Source: Pollenia angustigena
Taxonomy: Eukaryota; Arthropoda; Insecta; Diptera; Polleniidae
NCBI GenBank assembly: GCA_930367215.1
Contig: OV884056.1
Location: 232,119,127 to 232,183,126, forward strand
Reading direction: 5' to 3'
Length of the DNA: 64,000 nt
Shown here: piece after piece, positions 52,290 through 63,360 of the stretch
How the letters are laid out: the number at the start of each line of letters is the position of its first letter
Position numbering within the stretch: the stretch's first letter is position 1
The notes under the pieces: generated by a model
What the model was told of the DNA's origin: nothing
The model's input: the letters and a program-made list of their open reading frames with translations, nothing else
The model's database searches: none
Made by a program: the position numbers and the translations under genes

Positions 52290-53921
52290 ACTTGAAATTT
52301 CTTTCGGATCTTAACGTAAACAAGTCACCGGGGCCGGATGGCATATCAGCACTGGTATTGAAACAGTGCTGTTCGACGTTAGCTCGTCCATTGGCCAACC
52401 TTTTCAGCTCTTCGTACCGTGCGGGAATCTTTCCCTCTTGCTGGAAGGTGGCCAATGTTCAGCCAATCCCCAAGAAGGGTGAGGCTACTAACCCTGATAA
52501 TTACCGCCCAATCGCAATTTGCTCTTCGCTCTCGAAGGTGATGGAGAGCATGGTTAATTACCATCTTGTGAAGTATCTGGAGACAAATTCACTTCTCAGT
52601 GACAGACAGTATGGTTTTCGTGGTAGCCGATCTACAGGAGACCTGTTAGCGTTTCTTTCAGAACGTTGGAGTCGGTCCATTCACCGCTTTGGTGAATGCA
52701 AAGTGGTTGCTCTGGATATTTCCAAGGCGTTTGATCGGGTGTGGCATGGTGCGCTTGTTTCAAAGCTTATTGCTTTTGGTGTCGGTAATGATTTCTCTCG
52801 ATTTATATCGAGTTTCCTCAGTGATCGCACTATACGTGTTGTTATAGATGGGATTGCATCCAACGAGTTTCAGGTAAATTCAGGGGTACCGCAAGGTTCT
52901 GTCCTTTCTCCTACGCTATTTCTTATATTTCTTAATGACCTTCTTGGTCATACTTCAAATCCTATCTACTCTTTTGCAGATGACAGCAACATTTGTCATT
53001 CATATTCCTTCGATCATAGGCCAAGCCTTGTTGAGATTGGGGGCAAAAGGCAAAATATGAATGACACTCTTAATCAGGACCTAGCTGCAATCTCTGAGTG
53101 GGGTCAAGCGAATAGGGTCGAATTTAATGCACGCAAGACCCAATGTTGTATGTTGACCCACAGACGGGCCGTGGGACCAACTATGTCATCTGTATTAATG
53201 GGTGGCATTGATATTAAGGAATCGGATACTCTTGATGTTCTGGGCATGAGAATACAGTGCGATGTCCGCTGGAATAAACACGTTTTCAAAGTGTCGAAAG
53301 AGGCATTCAAGTGTTTAGGTTTTTTAAAACGGTGCAAGAATTACTTCACTTCCTCCGATCTCCTTACTATCTATACCACCTATATCCGACCGAAGATGGA
53401 ATACAACTCCCATATATGGGCAGGGGCTTCAAAGTCTATTTTGAACCTTCTGGACCGTGTACAAAGGAGGGCGGTGAAGCTCATCAATGACAGTAGGGTA
53501 TCCAACTCTATTGACTCATTGGGGCATCGTCGGAATGTGGGTTGTGTGACACTTTTCTATCGATATTACCATGGGAGGTGTTCCACTGAGATAAGTGAAC
53601 TTATTCCACCCGCCCGAGTATTTCTTCGTAATACTCGCTCATCCAGTGGATCACATCCGTTTGTAGTCGATTGTCCTGTGTTTCGCACAACGCATTATAG
53701 AGAAAATTCGTTTTTCAGTCGAACTATCCGTATGTGGAATAAACTTGCGCAGAGGTCTTTCCCGGTACTTATAATTTATTAAGATTCAAGTCAAATGTCC
53801 ACAAACACTATTCCCTCTTTCCTCCTTCCCAAACCTTATTTTCCTGATCAACACAATGCACTGCATATATAGGGGGCATCCCCTGAGTGTTGGTTTATCG
53901 TTAAAAAAAAAAAAAAAAAAA
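52290..53921 (+). mobile_element. LINE C, 5'-truncated, with poly-A tail
   Basis: The 5' end cuts into ORF2 just before the reverse transcriptase. The 3' region after the frame is about 130 bp and ends GTTTATCGTT followed by a run of about 20 A at 53903-53921. It is less AT-rich than its surroundings. I could not fix a target duplication. Confidence 0.92.
52292..53782 (+). CDS. LINE C reverse transcriptase, 496 codons open
   Basis: Open frame beginning at a TTG that is internal to ORF2. Motifs are NKSPGPDGIS (10-19), YRPIAICSSLSKVMESMV (71-88), VVALDISKAFDRVWHGAL (138-155, first catalytic Asp), GVPQGSVLSPTLF (198-210) and YSFADDSNICHS (226-237, FADD), then a thumb domain and a FFSRTIRMWN C-terminal motif. 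The frame ends LIIY at 53782, but a one-base shift near 53758 would continue it through RFKSNVHKHYSLFPPS, the usual ending. So a late frameshift removes about 25 residues. Otherwise intact, hence recent. Confidence 0.93.
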   Translation: MKFLSDLNVNKSPGPDGISALVLKQCCSTLARPLANLFSSSYRAGIFPSCWKVANVQPIPKKGEATNPDNYRPIAICSSLSKVMESMVNYHLVKYLETNSLLSDRQYGFRGSRSTGDLLAFLSERWSRSIHRFGECKVVALDISKAFDRVWHGALVSKLIAFGVGNDFSRFISSFLSDRTIRVVIDGIASNEFQVNSGVPQGSVLSPTLFLIFLNDLLGHTSNPIYSFADDSNICHSYSFDHRPSLVEIGGKRQNMNDTLNQDLAAISEWGQANRVEFNARKTQCCMLTHRRAVGPTMSSVLMGGIDIKESDTLDVLGMRIQCDVRWNKHVFKVSKEAFKCLGFLKRCKNYFTSSDLLTIYTTYIRPKMEYNSHIWAGASKSILNLLDRVQRRAVKLINDSRVSNSIDSLGHRRNVGCVTLFYRYYHGRCSTEISELIPPARVFLRNTRSSSGSHPFVVDCPVFRTTHYRENSFFSRTIRMWNKLAQRSFPVLIIY

Positions 53922-53977
53922 ATGTGTTTGTTATATTTAGTTGAAATTTAAATTAGTTTATGTAATGGCTTACATGT

Positions 53978-54399
53978 ACCCTGCAGGAAATGTCACTAGT
54001 GAATCTGAACTGATTCACTATTGACACAGTCACTAGTACTAGTGACTTATTATACCCCAGGCAATGTTAATTACAATAGACATTTAACATGAGCGTGTCA
54101 TTGGAAATCTACTACTGACGTTGGTACTACTGAATACGTACTGACTAGGTAGTTCCTTTGGGAATATATGTAGACATTGAAACCAGAGAATCGCTAGTAC
54201 ATTTTGGCAAAAGTAGTCTACACTTTTTGGAAGAATACGAATTCAAAACAATCTTTTTTTTTATTATTTCTTCAACTTTTATAAGAATTGTACGTCTCAG
54301 TTGTTATTGATAGTGTAGACACTTCGTTGACAATGTCACCAATATAGTCGACAAAACTGGTGACTTGGAGACACTTGCACCCAGGTTTCCTACAGGGTA
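53978..54399. mobile_element. MITE with CCCTGYAGGAAA ends
   Basis: Left CCCTGCAGGAAATGTCACTAG; right, read inward, CCCTGTAGGAAACCTGGGTG. TA flanks both sides. CACTAGTACTAGTGAC and related motifs recur inside. Confidence 0.75.
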
Positions 54400-54605
54400 T
54401 ATAGCTAGTTATGTTTTTGTAATTGCAACACTGTTATTGTTTACATATATAAATCATATGCGAAATGTCGTTAGCCAAATGACAGTTCATTTGTGAAGTC
54501 CGGATATTAATAAATAAGTCAACGCGTACAGTAAATTAAAACAAGACATTCGATATCACTTTTACAATTTTTTTATATTTTCAAAAGTACGTTTTTTAAC
54601 ATATC

Positions 54606-55256
54606 CCAGCAAAAACTGATGCTTCCTCGGAAGCAGTAATGTAAGGAAGAATTCGGAGTGAAGCGCTTACAATTCTATGAAGAAGTTCTGCTGTTGAGAT
54701 CTGAAGAACGCTTATATCACGCTTTGAAAATTGACATCTAAAATATTTTTTCGAAATAAAAAAGTTATAGTTTTATAATAATTATGTATGATTTTTGTAA
54801 AATAAAGTTAAATTTTTTTATTTTTTATCAAAAGAATAAATGATTTCACTGCTTCAATAAAGCAGTAGAAACTGTTATCATAAAAAAGGAGTAAGCACCG
54901 ATTCTCTACTAGAATTTAGCACTGTATTAAGGAATTGTAGGATTGTGTGCCTTAACTTAAGGGCCAAATACACTTGTCAAATGCTTGTCCAGCGGGCGAA
55001 TTCATCGTGTACGTATGCTGGACGTAATATTCGCGGTCATATCTAAATTTTTTGATTTTCCATCCAGCATCGTCGGTTTGACACATACAAACACATTTTC
55101 ACTAATACTACCACAATGCTTGACGAGTATTTGGATCAGTGTATATGGGCCTTTACAGCAGTAGGGTAAGGAAGTAATTTTTAGAAGCAAAAACGGAAGC
55201 GTTTAGGATGCAGTAAACGTGTTTATTGCTTCCAAATCTTAAAAAAAATTTTCTGG
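54606..55256. mobile_element. MITE with CCCAGCAAAA ends, containing another MITE
   Basis: Left CCCAGCAAAAACTGATGCTTCC; right CTTAAAAAAAATTTTCTGGG with GGAAGC motifs inside both ends. Flanks ATAT on both sides. A nested TIR element is at 54970-55157. Confidence 0.65.
54970..55157. mobile_element. Nested MITE with GGGCCAAATACAC ends
   Basis: Left GGGCCAAATACACTTGTCAAA, with right counterpart, read inward, AAGGCCCATATACACTGATC. Inner AATGCTTGTC/GACGAGTATT also pair. About 188 bp. Confidence 0.6.
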
Positions 55257-55862
55257 GATATAAATTTTAACTGCTTATGATTGCCATAACGGGGTTTGTA
55301 AAAGTTTTTTAGTGCCAACGTCATTACAGATTTGGGATATTTTTCAGCAGTGGTTGGAATTAAAAAAAACAAGTTAGAGTGCTATCTTCGGCTGTGCCGA
55401 ATCTTTGATACCCTCCACCGACGGTTCGAATGTTTAAGGAGTAATATCTGTATGATGTTATTATTATCTTAAACTGTGACGATTTGTTATTAAATATGGT
55501 TTTAGGCCACTAAACTGTTTTCCGGGAGAAGGGTTTCTTTGGGGCCTAGGGTAAATTATGTACCGATCTTCACGAAATATCACAGTACAGTATTATTCGG
55601 ATATAAGAACATCGCATATAAGAACAAAACGCTTTTAATAAACACCATGTCTATTTTGCGATTTTTCTAACAAAACAGGTTTCATATAAGAAAAACGCTT
55701 ATAAGAAAAAAACTGATAAAAGAACATTTTTCTTAAACACCAAAATCACAAAATGTATAGAAAAAGAATTTATATAAGAAACAGAATTTATGTAGTTTGC
55801 ATGGACAACTCTGTTTTCTGACAGTTTTACAACAAGAACAAAGTTTTTTTTTTTACTTTTAA

Positions 55863-56150
55863 GCTGAAGGTCCACACCACGCGTTACTCGCTTTTTCGCA
55901 GCATACGCAGCTGCCAAAAAAGTAGAATCTGTGTAGTTATACGTAGTAAGTTACATTCACAAAAGCGTAGATGCCAAGCGTCACAAGCAGCGTTCGAACA
56001 AATCAGCTGATTTTGACAAATTAAATTTTATTTTTACTTGTGCTGCTGCATAAAAAGCGTTGCATGTAACTTGAAACGTAGAACGCAAGTAAGGTTATAA
56101 AAGCATGCGCTGCGTGGAGGCGAAACGCGTGTTATGGACCTCCAGCTTTA
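55863..56150. mobile_element. MITE inside the pogo-like element (GCTGAAGGTCCA ends)
   Basis: Left GCTGAAGGTCCACACCACGC; right, read inward, GCTGGAGGTCCATAACACGC. About 288 bp, markedly GC-richer than its host. Duplication not resolved. Confidence 0.75.
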
Positions 56151-56188
56151 GTTTAAGATGGACGAGCTGGTACTCATGAGAAGCATTG

Positions 56189-56345
56189 TGTTTTTTGTCA
56201 ATAAAATCAAAAGTTAAAATTTTAAAAGAAATACAAAACGGTATAAAAAGAATCGAAATTGCAAAAAAATATAATATTGGACTTTCAACGTTATCTAAAA
56301 TAGTGAAAAACTCAAAAGACATAGACAATAATTATTTAAAAGTTA
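56189..56345 (+). pseudogene. pogo/Tigger transposase N-terminal HTH (CENP-B-like)
   Basis: Codons read LSIKSKVKILKEIQNGIKRI then EIAKKYNIGLSTLSKIVKN, the psq-type helix-turn-helix at the N-terminus of Tigger/pogo transposases and CENP-B. It binds the terminal repeats. The frame runs into the MITE at 56368 a few codons later; the DDE domain is absent. Confidence 0.85.
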
Positions 56346-56367
56346 GAAACGTAAACATGGGGTCTTC

Positions 56368-56494
56368 ACCTGACAATTTTTTGTCATACCAAACGTCAAA
56401 GTCCATATAAAAAAAAACTTTACAATTTTTGTCAGCGTTTTTTTTTTTTATATGAAGTTTGACGTTTATTATAACAAAAAATTGTCAGGTGATG
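56368..56494. mobile_element. Small foldback MITE inside the pogo-like element
   Basis: About 127 bp. TCACCTGACAATTTTTTGTC then AAACGTCAAAG and an A run at the left; the mirrored T run, GTTTGACGTTT and CAAAAAATTGTCAGGTGA at the right. It truncates the transposase frame. Confidence 0.85.
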
Positions 56495-57390
56495 ACACTA
56501 TGTAACATAAAAAGAGACAGAAAACCAAAATATGAAAGTCTTATGGCCATGGCTACTTATATAAGAAATACGTTTCTTATATAAAATAGTTGTATATAAG
56601 AAAGAAACGCTTATAAGAAACTTTTTTCTTGGATTTTTAAGTTTCTTATATCCGATAAATACTGTATCATTTATAGTCCTATAAAACAGTGACGAGCCAA
56701 AATTTGTTATGATTGCGTTATTTTTTACGGTTTTAGGCGTACTAAACTGTTTTCCGGTAGTAAGGTTTATATGGGGCCTAAGGTAAATTATGGACCGATC
56801 GTCACGAAATTTCACAGTATCATTTATAGTCCTTTAAAACTGTGACGAGCCAAAATTTGTTACGCTAGTGTTTTTTTTTACGGTTTTAGGCGTACTAAAC
56901 TGTTTTCCGGGAGTATTGTTTATATGGGGCTTAGGGTAAATTATGAAGGGATCTTCACGAAATTTAACAGCGTGATTTCCAGTCAAATAAAACAAAGTTT
57001 TGCAAAATCTTATCTCATTCCGTACCTTGTTCCAGCATTTATGTTATTTTTTGTAACAAAATTATCAATTTTTTTAGGTGGTGGTTCCACATTTTGATTC
57101 ATAGCTCTGGTCCTACTGAACCGATTTTGCTGAATTTCAATCCCAAACTGCTTAGGATAACTATAAGCAATTTGGCACCAAGTTTGTTGATTTCTTTTGA
57201 GTTGTTCGAAAGTGAGCGTGTTTTCAACAGACGGACAGACAGACGGACATGGCTAAATCGACATAGAATTACTCAAGGACCCAGAATATATATACTTTAT
57301 GGGGTCTGAAATGAATAATAAAAAAGTTTCACACGGAACGACAAACTTAATATACCCTGTTCACAACTAATTGTGGTGGAGGGTATAAAA

Positions 57391-57719
57391 ATGCATCTAA
57401 TGAAGCGTATCGTATTAAACAATTTGGGAAAATCGTATTCAAAGAATACTGAGGGATACAAAGAAAAAAGAACTTAAATTAATATTAAATATTATAGGTG
57501 TCATTTGAGGGATTTAAAAATATTAAACATATAAAAATTTAATTTTACACATACATTTTTTTCTTTTTGGCAGAAAGTACTCTATAAATCCTTTAATCTA
57601 GAGACAAAACAGAGTCAAACTTCGTATTTGATTTTTTTATTTCCTCTTATTTTGTCCTTTTTGCAGAGGTTAATATTTTTCAAGAATACTTATTTTAAAT
57701 AACTTTTTTTAATATAAAT
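57391..57719. other. No gene seen
   Basis: AT-rich intergenic sequence. Confidence 0.4.
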
Positions 57720-58130
57720 ATCTAATAATTTTTAATCCAAATTTTTAATTTTTTTAATTAGGCTTAAGTTCATGAAATTTAATTTTTCATTAAATTATTT
57801 TTATGAAGAAAGGAATTTTACAACATGAAAATTAATCAAAATTGTTATTGATAATCTTTCATTCTTGACGTGGCTGGGGCTCGAACCCCGGCCGGCAGGT
57901 TACCATGACATGTTTCGATTGCAACAACTCAATCTCTTCAGATGAATTTTCCGTCTTACACTCGCAGCCATCGACGACTGCTGACGTCAATAGTCAAACA
58001 TCAATCCTTAAACCAAATTGTATTCTAACATTTGGTAGATCGAAATTTGCTTTCCCGAATGATTATCCATTTTAATTGATTCTACATGTTTTTTCCTTAC
58101 TTCTGTTTTTTCGTACTTTTGTCAATAATT
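57720..58130 (+). repeat. Single diverged copy of the tandem-array unit
   Basis: From AATCCAAATTTTTAATTT through AGGCTTAAGTTCATG to GTACTTTTGTCAA. Compared with the arrays it has several substitutions (for example GGCTGGGGCTCGAACCCCGG) and lacks the last ~150 bp. The B-box sequence is retained. Confidence 0.85.
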
Positions 58131-59023
58131 ATTTGCAAACTTGGTACCAAATAAAATTTAAAAAAAATATTGTTTTTTCTGTTCCCCTGAGTTAAAATAT
58201 AACACAATTTTATTTTAAAAATATATCCTTCCTTACCGTAGGAACACAATTGCACCGTATCAACGTATTTGCGTGTAACGTAGAAACTTTGTAATATTCA
58301 AAACAATGTCACAAAATAGCTGGCTCCAACGTAAAAGCGTATCCAAGGCCTACTATCAGGTCTGCTTACTTGTACAAAAACAAAAAACATTTTCTTTTAA
58401 GCTGTCAAAAACTTACTAACACATATACAAAGCAAAAGGGAAAAACGTGTATGTAAACAACTTTTGAAAGCTCAAAAGAACGAGAACAATGATCATCAGG
58501 CTTCTTGCGCAGACCTTTAAAATGGGCCTTGAGCGTATCTACGTCGTACGTCGACTTTAAAAAGAAAAATTAAAAATATAAAATGAAATTATTTCGTATT
58601 TTCAAATTGAATATTTGAATGAAAAATAAAAGATGGAAAAAATTAACAAAAAACTTAATAAATTTGGATTTTTTAACATTAATTAAAAAAAAACAAAAAA
58701 CTTTTACGACGGAATGGTGGGTAAATAGAGCATGTTTATAAACATGTACGGCCTTACGTTCTTACGATGTGCGACACAATTGTGTTTCTAGCATTTTCCT
58801 TAAAAGTTTGCATAAAACATTTTTTAAAAATTCGAAATTGTATTGTTTAATATCTCTTATGGTGTTTTCTTTTCTACAACAAATACCACATTTCGAAAGG
58901 TGCATGTATAAAATGTCTTGCCGAACATGTAATTCTGCAATTTTTATTTGACGAGAACAAAACACAAAATTGCATCGCCCTGTTTTTAACAGCTGACAAA
59001 AAGTTTGTTCTTCAATATATAAA
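58131..59023. other. No gene seen
   Basis: AT-rich intergenic sequence; short frames at about 58760-59040 are on both strands of the same AT-rich stretch and unsupported. Confidence 0.4.
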
Positions 59024-59753
59024 AACAAGTAAGAAAGCATAGTCGGTCAAGCCCGACCATATGATACCCTACACCACAATATTAAACAACACATCATGCT
59101 TATATGTCCATATACATAAATATGGATTTATCTATGTTTATTAAAGTCATTAAAATCGGTTTAAAAGTTTGTGAGAGGCAGAAATTGCCCCCTACCTCCC
59201 CTTGTGGTCATATTTTTGAAAAACTTGTATAGCTTATGTGTCCATATAGATATGGATCTATCTATGTTTTGAATTTCATTAAAATCGGGTTGAGAAGCAG
59301 AAATTGGCCCTATCTCCCCTCGTGGTCCTATTTTTTTACAAACTGCATCCCTTTTGTGTCCATAAAGATATGGTTCTTATATGTTTTAAATTTCATTAAA
59401 ATCGGTTTGATAGTTTCTGAGAGGAAAAAATTTCCACCTTCCTTCCCTCCTGGTCCTAAGATTTGGCCCATTTTCAATAGGCTTGGTCCTTGTGCCAATA
59501 AGAACCTATGTCCCAAATTTGATCAAATTATCTCCAAAATTGCGACCTGTACTTTGCGCACAAGGTAACATGGACAGCCTGCCAGCCAGCCAGCCAGCCT
59601 GCCTGCCAGCAGGACGGACATCATAGTTCGACTCAGAAAGTGATTCTGAGTCGATCGGTATACTTTAAGGTGGGCCTAGGATCAATATTTTAAGGAATTA
59701 CACACATCAGCACAAATGCATAATACCCTCTCCACTATTGTGGTGTGGGTATA
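59024..59753 (+). mobile_element. Helentron/DINE-like family 1, copy 3
   Basis: AACAAGTAAGAAAGCATAGT, hairpin GGTCAAGCCCGACC, GATACCCTACACC, three ~115-bp tandem repeats, GCCAGCCAGCCAGCC microsatellite at about 59580-59612, and end TATTGTGGTGTGGGTATAAA. Opposite orientation to copy 1. Confidence 0.75.
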
Positions 59754-60061
59754 AATATGTACATACATAAATCAAAACGTGTGTTCTTCAAAATATAAAA
59801 AATAAAATATACATAAATCAAGGACCGGAAAATATTATTTTATTTTGTTTCTAAAAAAATATTTATTGTGCAAGTTTAAAAAATTCCAAATTTTACAGAA
59901 AATAAAAAATTTCTAAAATAGTTTTGAAAAAAAAGCCGTCGAAAAAAATAAATAATATAAATTTTTTTAAATAAAACGTTTTCTTAAAAACATAAAAAAA
60001 CAAAAACAAAATAATTATATTTAAGCATTGTCACACAAATTTCATTCTTCAAAACAAATTT
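59754..60061. other. No gene seen
   Basis: AT-rich intergenic sequence. Confidence 0.4.
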
Positions 60062-60336
60062 AAGGCCCTAAATTTGTAAAACGCAACGCAATGTTTAAAA
60101 TAACATTGAAAGCAAAAACAATTTCAAAAATTTGTCAAAATTTTGTTGTTGCTTTCTATAGAAATACATATTGCGTTTTAAAATTATCAACGCCACAAGA
60201 TATGCAGCGTTTAAAATTTAAAAATTCAATATACATTTCTATAGAAAACAACAACAAAATTATGAAATATTTTCGATTTTGTTTTTGCTTTCAATATAAT
60301 TTTTGGCGTTGCGTTTGCGTTTTACAAATTTAGGGC
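60062..60336. mobile_element. MITE family III, copy 2
   Basis: 275 bp; AAGGCCCTAAATTTGTAAAA then CGCAACGCAA mirrored by GCGTTTTACAAATTTAGGGC. Close relative of 35960-36230. Confidence 0.85.
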
Positions 60337-60344
60337 AAACACAG

Positions 60345-60605
60345 AAATACATCTTATGTATTGCCAAACGTATTGCCTGGATGAAAAATATTATTGCGGC
60401 AATAACCGATTTCGTATTGCGGAAGATACTTCCTTCGGGGAGAAACGTGTCTCGATGGCAATACTTTTTAGCAATACGAAAGCGATACTTCTAGACGATT
60501 AACTAGCAATATCGCCAGGTAACCACTTTTAAGAAAATAGGAAGATATCGCCGAAATATCATAGGGATGATAAAAAGAAGATTTCGCATTTTAAAAAATT
60601 GTCAT
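60345..60605 (-). repeat. Dispersed repeat T, copy 2
   Basis: Inverted relative of 47270-47545; starts 9 bp after MITE III ends. Confidence 0.8.
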
Positions 60606-60778
60606 TTGTGTACAAAGAAGCACAGTTTTTTATTTAAAATTAAATTGGTTATTGTATACGTATAAATTTTACTTAACATAATATAATTTATAATTAAAAT
60701 AAAGAAAAAATATACATAAATATTTAGTTTCCACCAAATTCTTGAAAAAAATACCACTTCTTTAAAATTGCATGCAGT

Positions 60779-61287
60779 AGCGCGATTCTGTAATTAATTT
60801 TAGCAATAGTTGTCATTGTTAAAAAAATTAACAAGCAAATTAACGATTTTGCTATTCTGTAACATTTTAAACAGCACTTGTTATCGTTAAGTCAGCTGTT
60901 TCTGTTAAGAAAACAACAACAACTTTTTTAGTGTTGTTTATTTATTGTTAAAAGTCGAAAAAATTAGTTAAAAGAAATAATATAACTTGAAAACGGCAAT
61001 TAAATAATTTGCATTTAATTTAATAGTAAAACTTTTGGCTTATCTTCTTAAAAAAACAAAAAACTAAAAAAAATTCTGTTTAGTTTTAATAATTTTATTT
61101 ATTTTTTTTATTCCTCTTTGTGTTTATCGTTATTTTGCCATTTTTTTGACAGTGATGCCATTTGACGTTAATTTTTATCTATGTTGTTAACAACAATTTA
61201 CAGAATCACATAATCGTTAGTGCAAACAACAAAACAGGTTGACAATTATAACAACTGTTGTTATTGTTAAAAGTTACAGATTCCCAC
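60779..61287. mobile_element. MITE family V, copy 2
   Basis: Ends GTAGCGCGATTCTGTAATT and, inward from the right, GTAGTGGGAATCTGTAACTT. Inner CTATTCTGTAAC and TTACAGAATCAC blocks as in copy 1. Confidence 0.75.
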
Positions 61288-61332
61288 TACAGGGTTGTGC
61301 AATTCTTGACTAAATTAAAAAGGAAACAGTAC

Positions 61333-62053
61333 CCGTGTTCTGTAACTTTAGTGAGAACTTTTTGCATCGAAAAGATGTGAAACAAAATATTCCATCGTTT
61401 CTCGAAAAGTGAGAAAAATGTGTGTCTGTAACTCATGTCGAAAACTATCAAAAGAGATTACGTCGTTACGTTATAAATGTCATAATATTGCACTCGGAGC
61501 CGATGTGACATTGCAGACGTTCAGAACGCCAGTAACACATATCGTTAACGGCGACCAAATTTTACTAAAATTGAAAATTTTTCAACGACGGCGGCGAAAA
61601 CACAACCGTCGGCTATACCAAATTGTGTAAAGAGCGACTTTAATGTTTGTTGTTTGCAAACGAGCTTTGAAGACATTCGTATATTTTATAAAAATGTTAA
61701 AAGCAAAATAATAAAACAATGAAAAATGTGCCAAGAATAAAATATTATTATTATTATTCTTTGCATTTTGCATTTTTAATTGTTTTTTAGTGTTAACATT
61801 TTTTCTCGCCCCATTTTTATTCGTGAGTTTATTTGACAGTTCAAAGCGGGAACTTTTCTCACCAAAATGTTACAGACACACTTTTTCTGTAAATAAGCTG
61901 GTAAATTCCTTACGTGACAGCTTGTACTCGCCAAAAAAATTTACAGACACAGTTAAGTGAGAAAAACAGCTGTTTGTTTCAATTTATGGCATTTTTGTTT
62001 CATTTCACACATTTCAATCGAAAACTTTCTCGACGCCAGAGTTACAGAACATG
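61333..62053. mobile_element. MITE family W
   Basis: Ends CCCGTGTTCTGTAACTTTAG and, inward from the right, CCCATGTTCTGTAACTCTGG. Inner GTGTGTCTGTAAC and GTTACAGACACAC pair. About 720 bp. Confidence 0.75.
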
Positions 62054-62057
62054 GGCA

Positions 62058-62935
62058 CACAGAAAAAATTATTTTTCCAATTCAAACAAAAATTTTGTAG
62101 AATCAAACAATTTTTTGTCTGAAATCGGTCCTATAAACAAATTTGCATATTCAAACAATTTATTTGCATTTTGTTTATTGAAAAAAAAAACACTGATATT
62201 TTCAAACAAATAATTTAACTGAATCAAACAAAAAGTTTACTGAAATTCATATACTCAATTTCAATTAAAAAAAAAAAAGTTTTTGCACAAGCAACAAAGA
62301 AGATGACGGCAGAGAGCAGAGTCGCCGGCTGGCTTTGAGACACATTTTTTTTGTTAGAATAATTTTTGAACGAAGTCTTGTTTTACTTATACACACAACA
62401 CAATGTTTTTTCTTTATCACTCTCTGTTGCTGTATCCTTTCCTTTGCTAAAGAAGAAATGTAACCAAAAACGGCAGCAGACCGACTCGATATGTTTTTCG
62501 TCATCATTCTATTTTTGTATTTGATGTATTTAACCAAACAGTTTTAAAAAATTGAATACGGGATTTTGTTTCTTGTAATGTTGTTTCTGCTATTGTTTTT
62601 CTTATAGTTGCACTTTTTTAAAGCGTCCAAAAATATACTGTGTGTGTTTTTTGTTGTTGTTCCTATATTTCACATAAAGAAGTGTTGCTTACGATCAAAT
62701 AAAAAAATGCAAAAAGACGAAAACATTACAGAGCGTTAAATATTTCACACAAAATTATGAAAGCTTGACACCAATAACGCGTTTATTATATTTTTGAAGA
62801 GTTGTCCACATTTTTGTTGGTTAAATAAAAATCAAACAAAAATATTGTTTGAATCTGTAAAAAAATTTATAGAAATTAAAAAAATTTTTAAACAAGCGTT
62901 TGTTTGAAAATAATTCGGCAATAATTTTTTCTGTG
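62058..62935. mobile_element. MITE family X with CACAGAAAAAATTATT ends
   Basis: Left CACAGAAAAAATTATTTTTC; right, read inward, CACAGAAAAAATTATTGCCG. Many AATCAAACAA/TTGTTTGATT motifs near both ends, a likely subterminal binding site. About 880 bp, starting 5 bp after family W ends. Confidence 0.75.
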
Positions 62936-63360
62936 CACAGATCAATATTTAACCGATTTATTTAATTTAAAAATTTACCTTTTGCAGAATATTTTGGGAA
63001 ATAATTTTTAAGTTGTTATAATTGGATTAATTTTTATTTTTATTTATGACGTACATACATATCTATCAACTTAAAACAAAATTGTTTCTGTCTATGTTGC
63101 GTAATTTTCTCAAAAACAATAAAAGGAAGAAAATAAAAAATTACTTTGATTATTTTCTTTTAGATGACAATTTGGGGATATTGCTTAACTATTGCCTTAG
63201 GGGATACCTTCCATTTGTTTGCAGGGTTCTGAGAATACATACATACATCCATACATACATATTAAATTTTTTAAAAATACATACATAGAAAAACAATTTC
63301 TAAAAAAAAAAACGTTTTAAGAATTATTTTTAAACAAAAAAAAAGTTTTTTAAACATTTT
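62936..63360. other. No gene; CATA microsatellite
   Basis: (CATA)n near 63236-63262 in AT-rich sequence. Confidence 0.5.

Larger units (their letters stand above)
55583..56669 (+). mobile_element. pogo/Tigger-like element
   Basis: Ends CAGTATTATTCGGATATAAG and, inward from the right, CAGTATTTATCGGATATAAG, each against a TA target (…CACAGTA | … | TATCATT…). The uninterrupted target is preserved in the neighbouring repeat (CACAGTATCATTTATAGTCC near 56812), which proves insertion at TA. Both ends carry further ATATAAGAA motifs. About 1.09 kb, with two MITEs inside and only the DNA-binding part of the transposase. Confidence 0.88.
55369..57390 (-). mobile_element. Helentron/DINE-like element family 2
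   Basis: Read on the plus strand: AACAAGTTAGAGTGCTATCT, hairpin TTCGGCTGTGCCGAA, GATACCCTCCACC; the far end is CTAATTGTGGTGGAGGGTAT. This is the same plan as family 1 (hairpin beside an ACTTGTT end, TACCC...GGTA subterminal repeats) with different sequence. Three ~150-bp tandem repeats (near 55460, 56690 and 56836) share GGTTTTAGGCGTACTAAACT then GTTTTCCGG. The segment near 57220 carries ACAGACGGACAGACAGACGG then ACATGGCTAAATCGACA, a motif common in fly repeats. A pogo-like element splits the first repeat. Confidence 0.72.

Noticed and set aside
58769..59040. Overlapping frames on both strands as a gene
   Set aside because: Mutual shadows without recognisable motifs.
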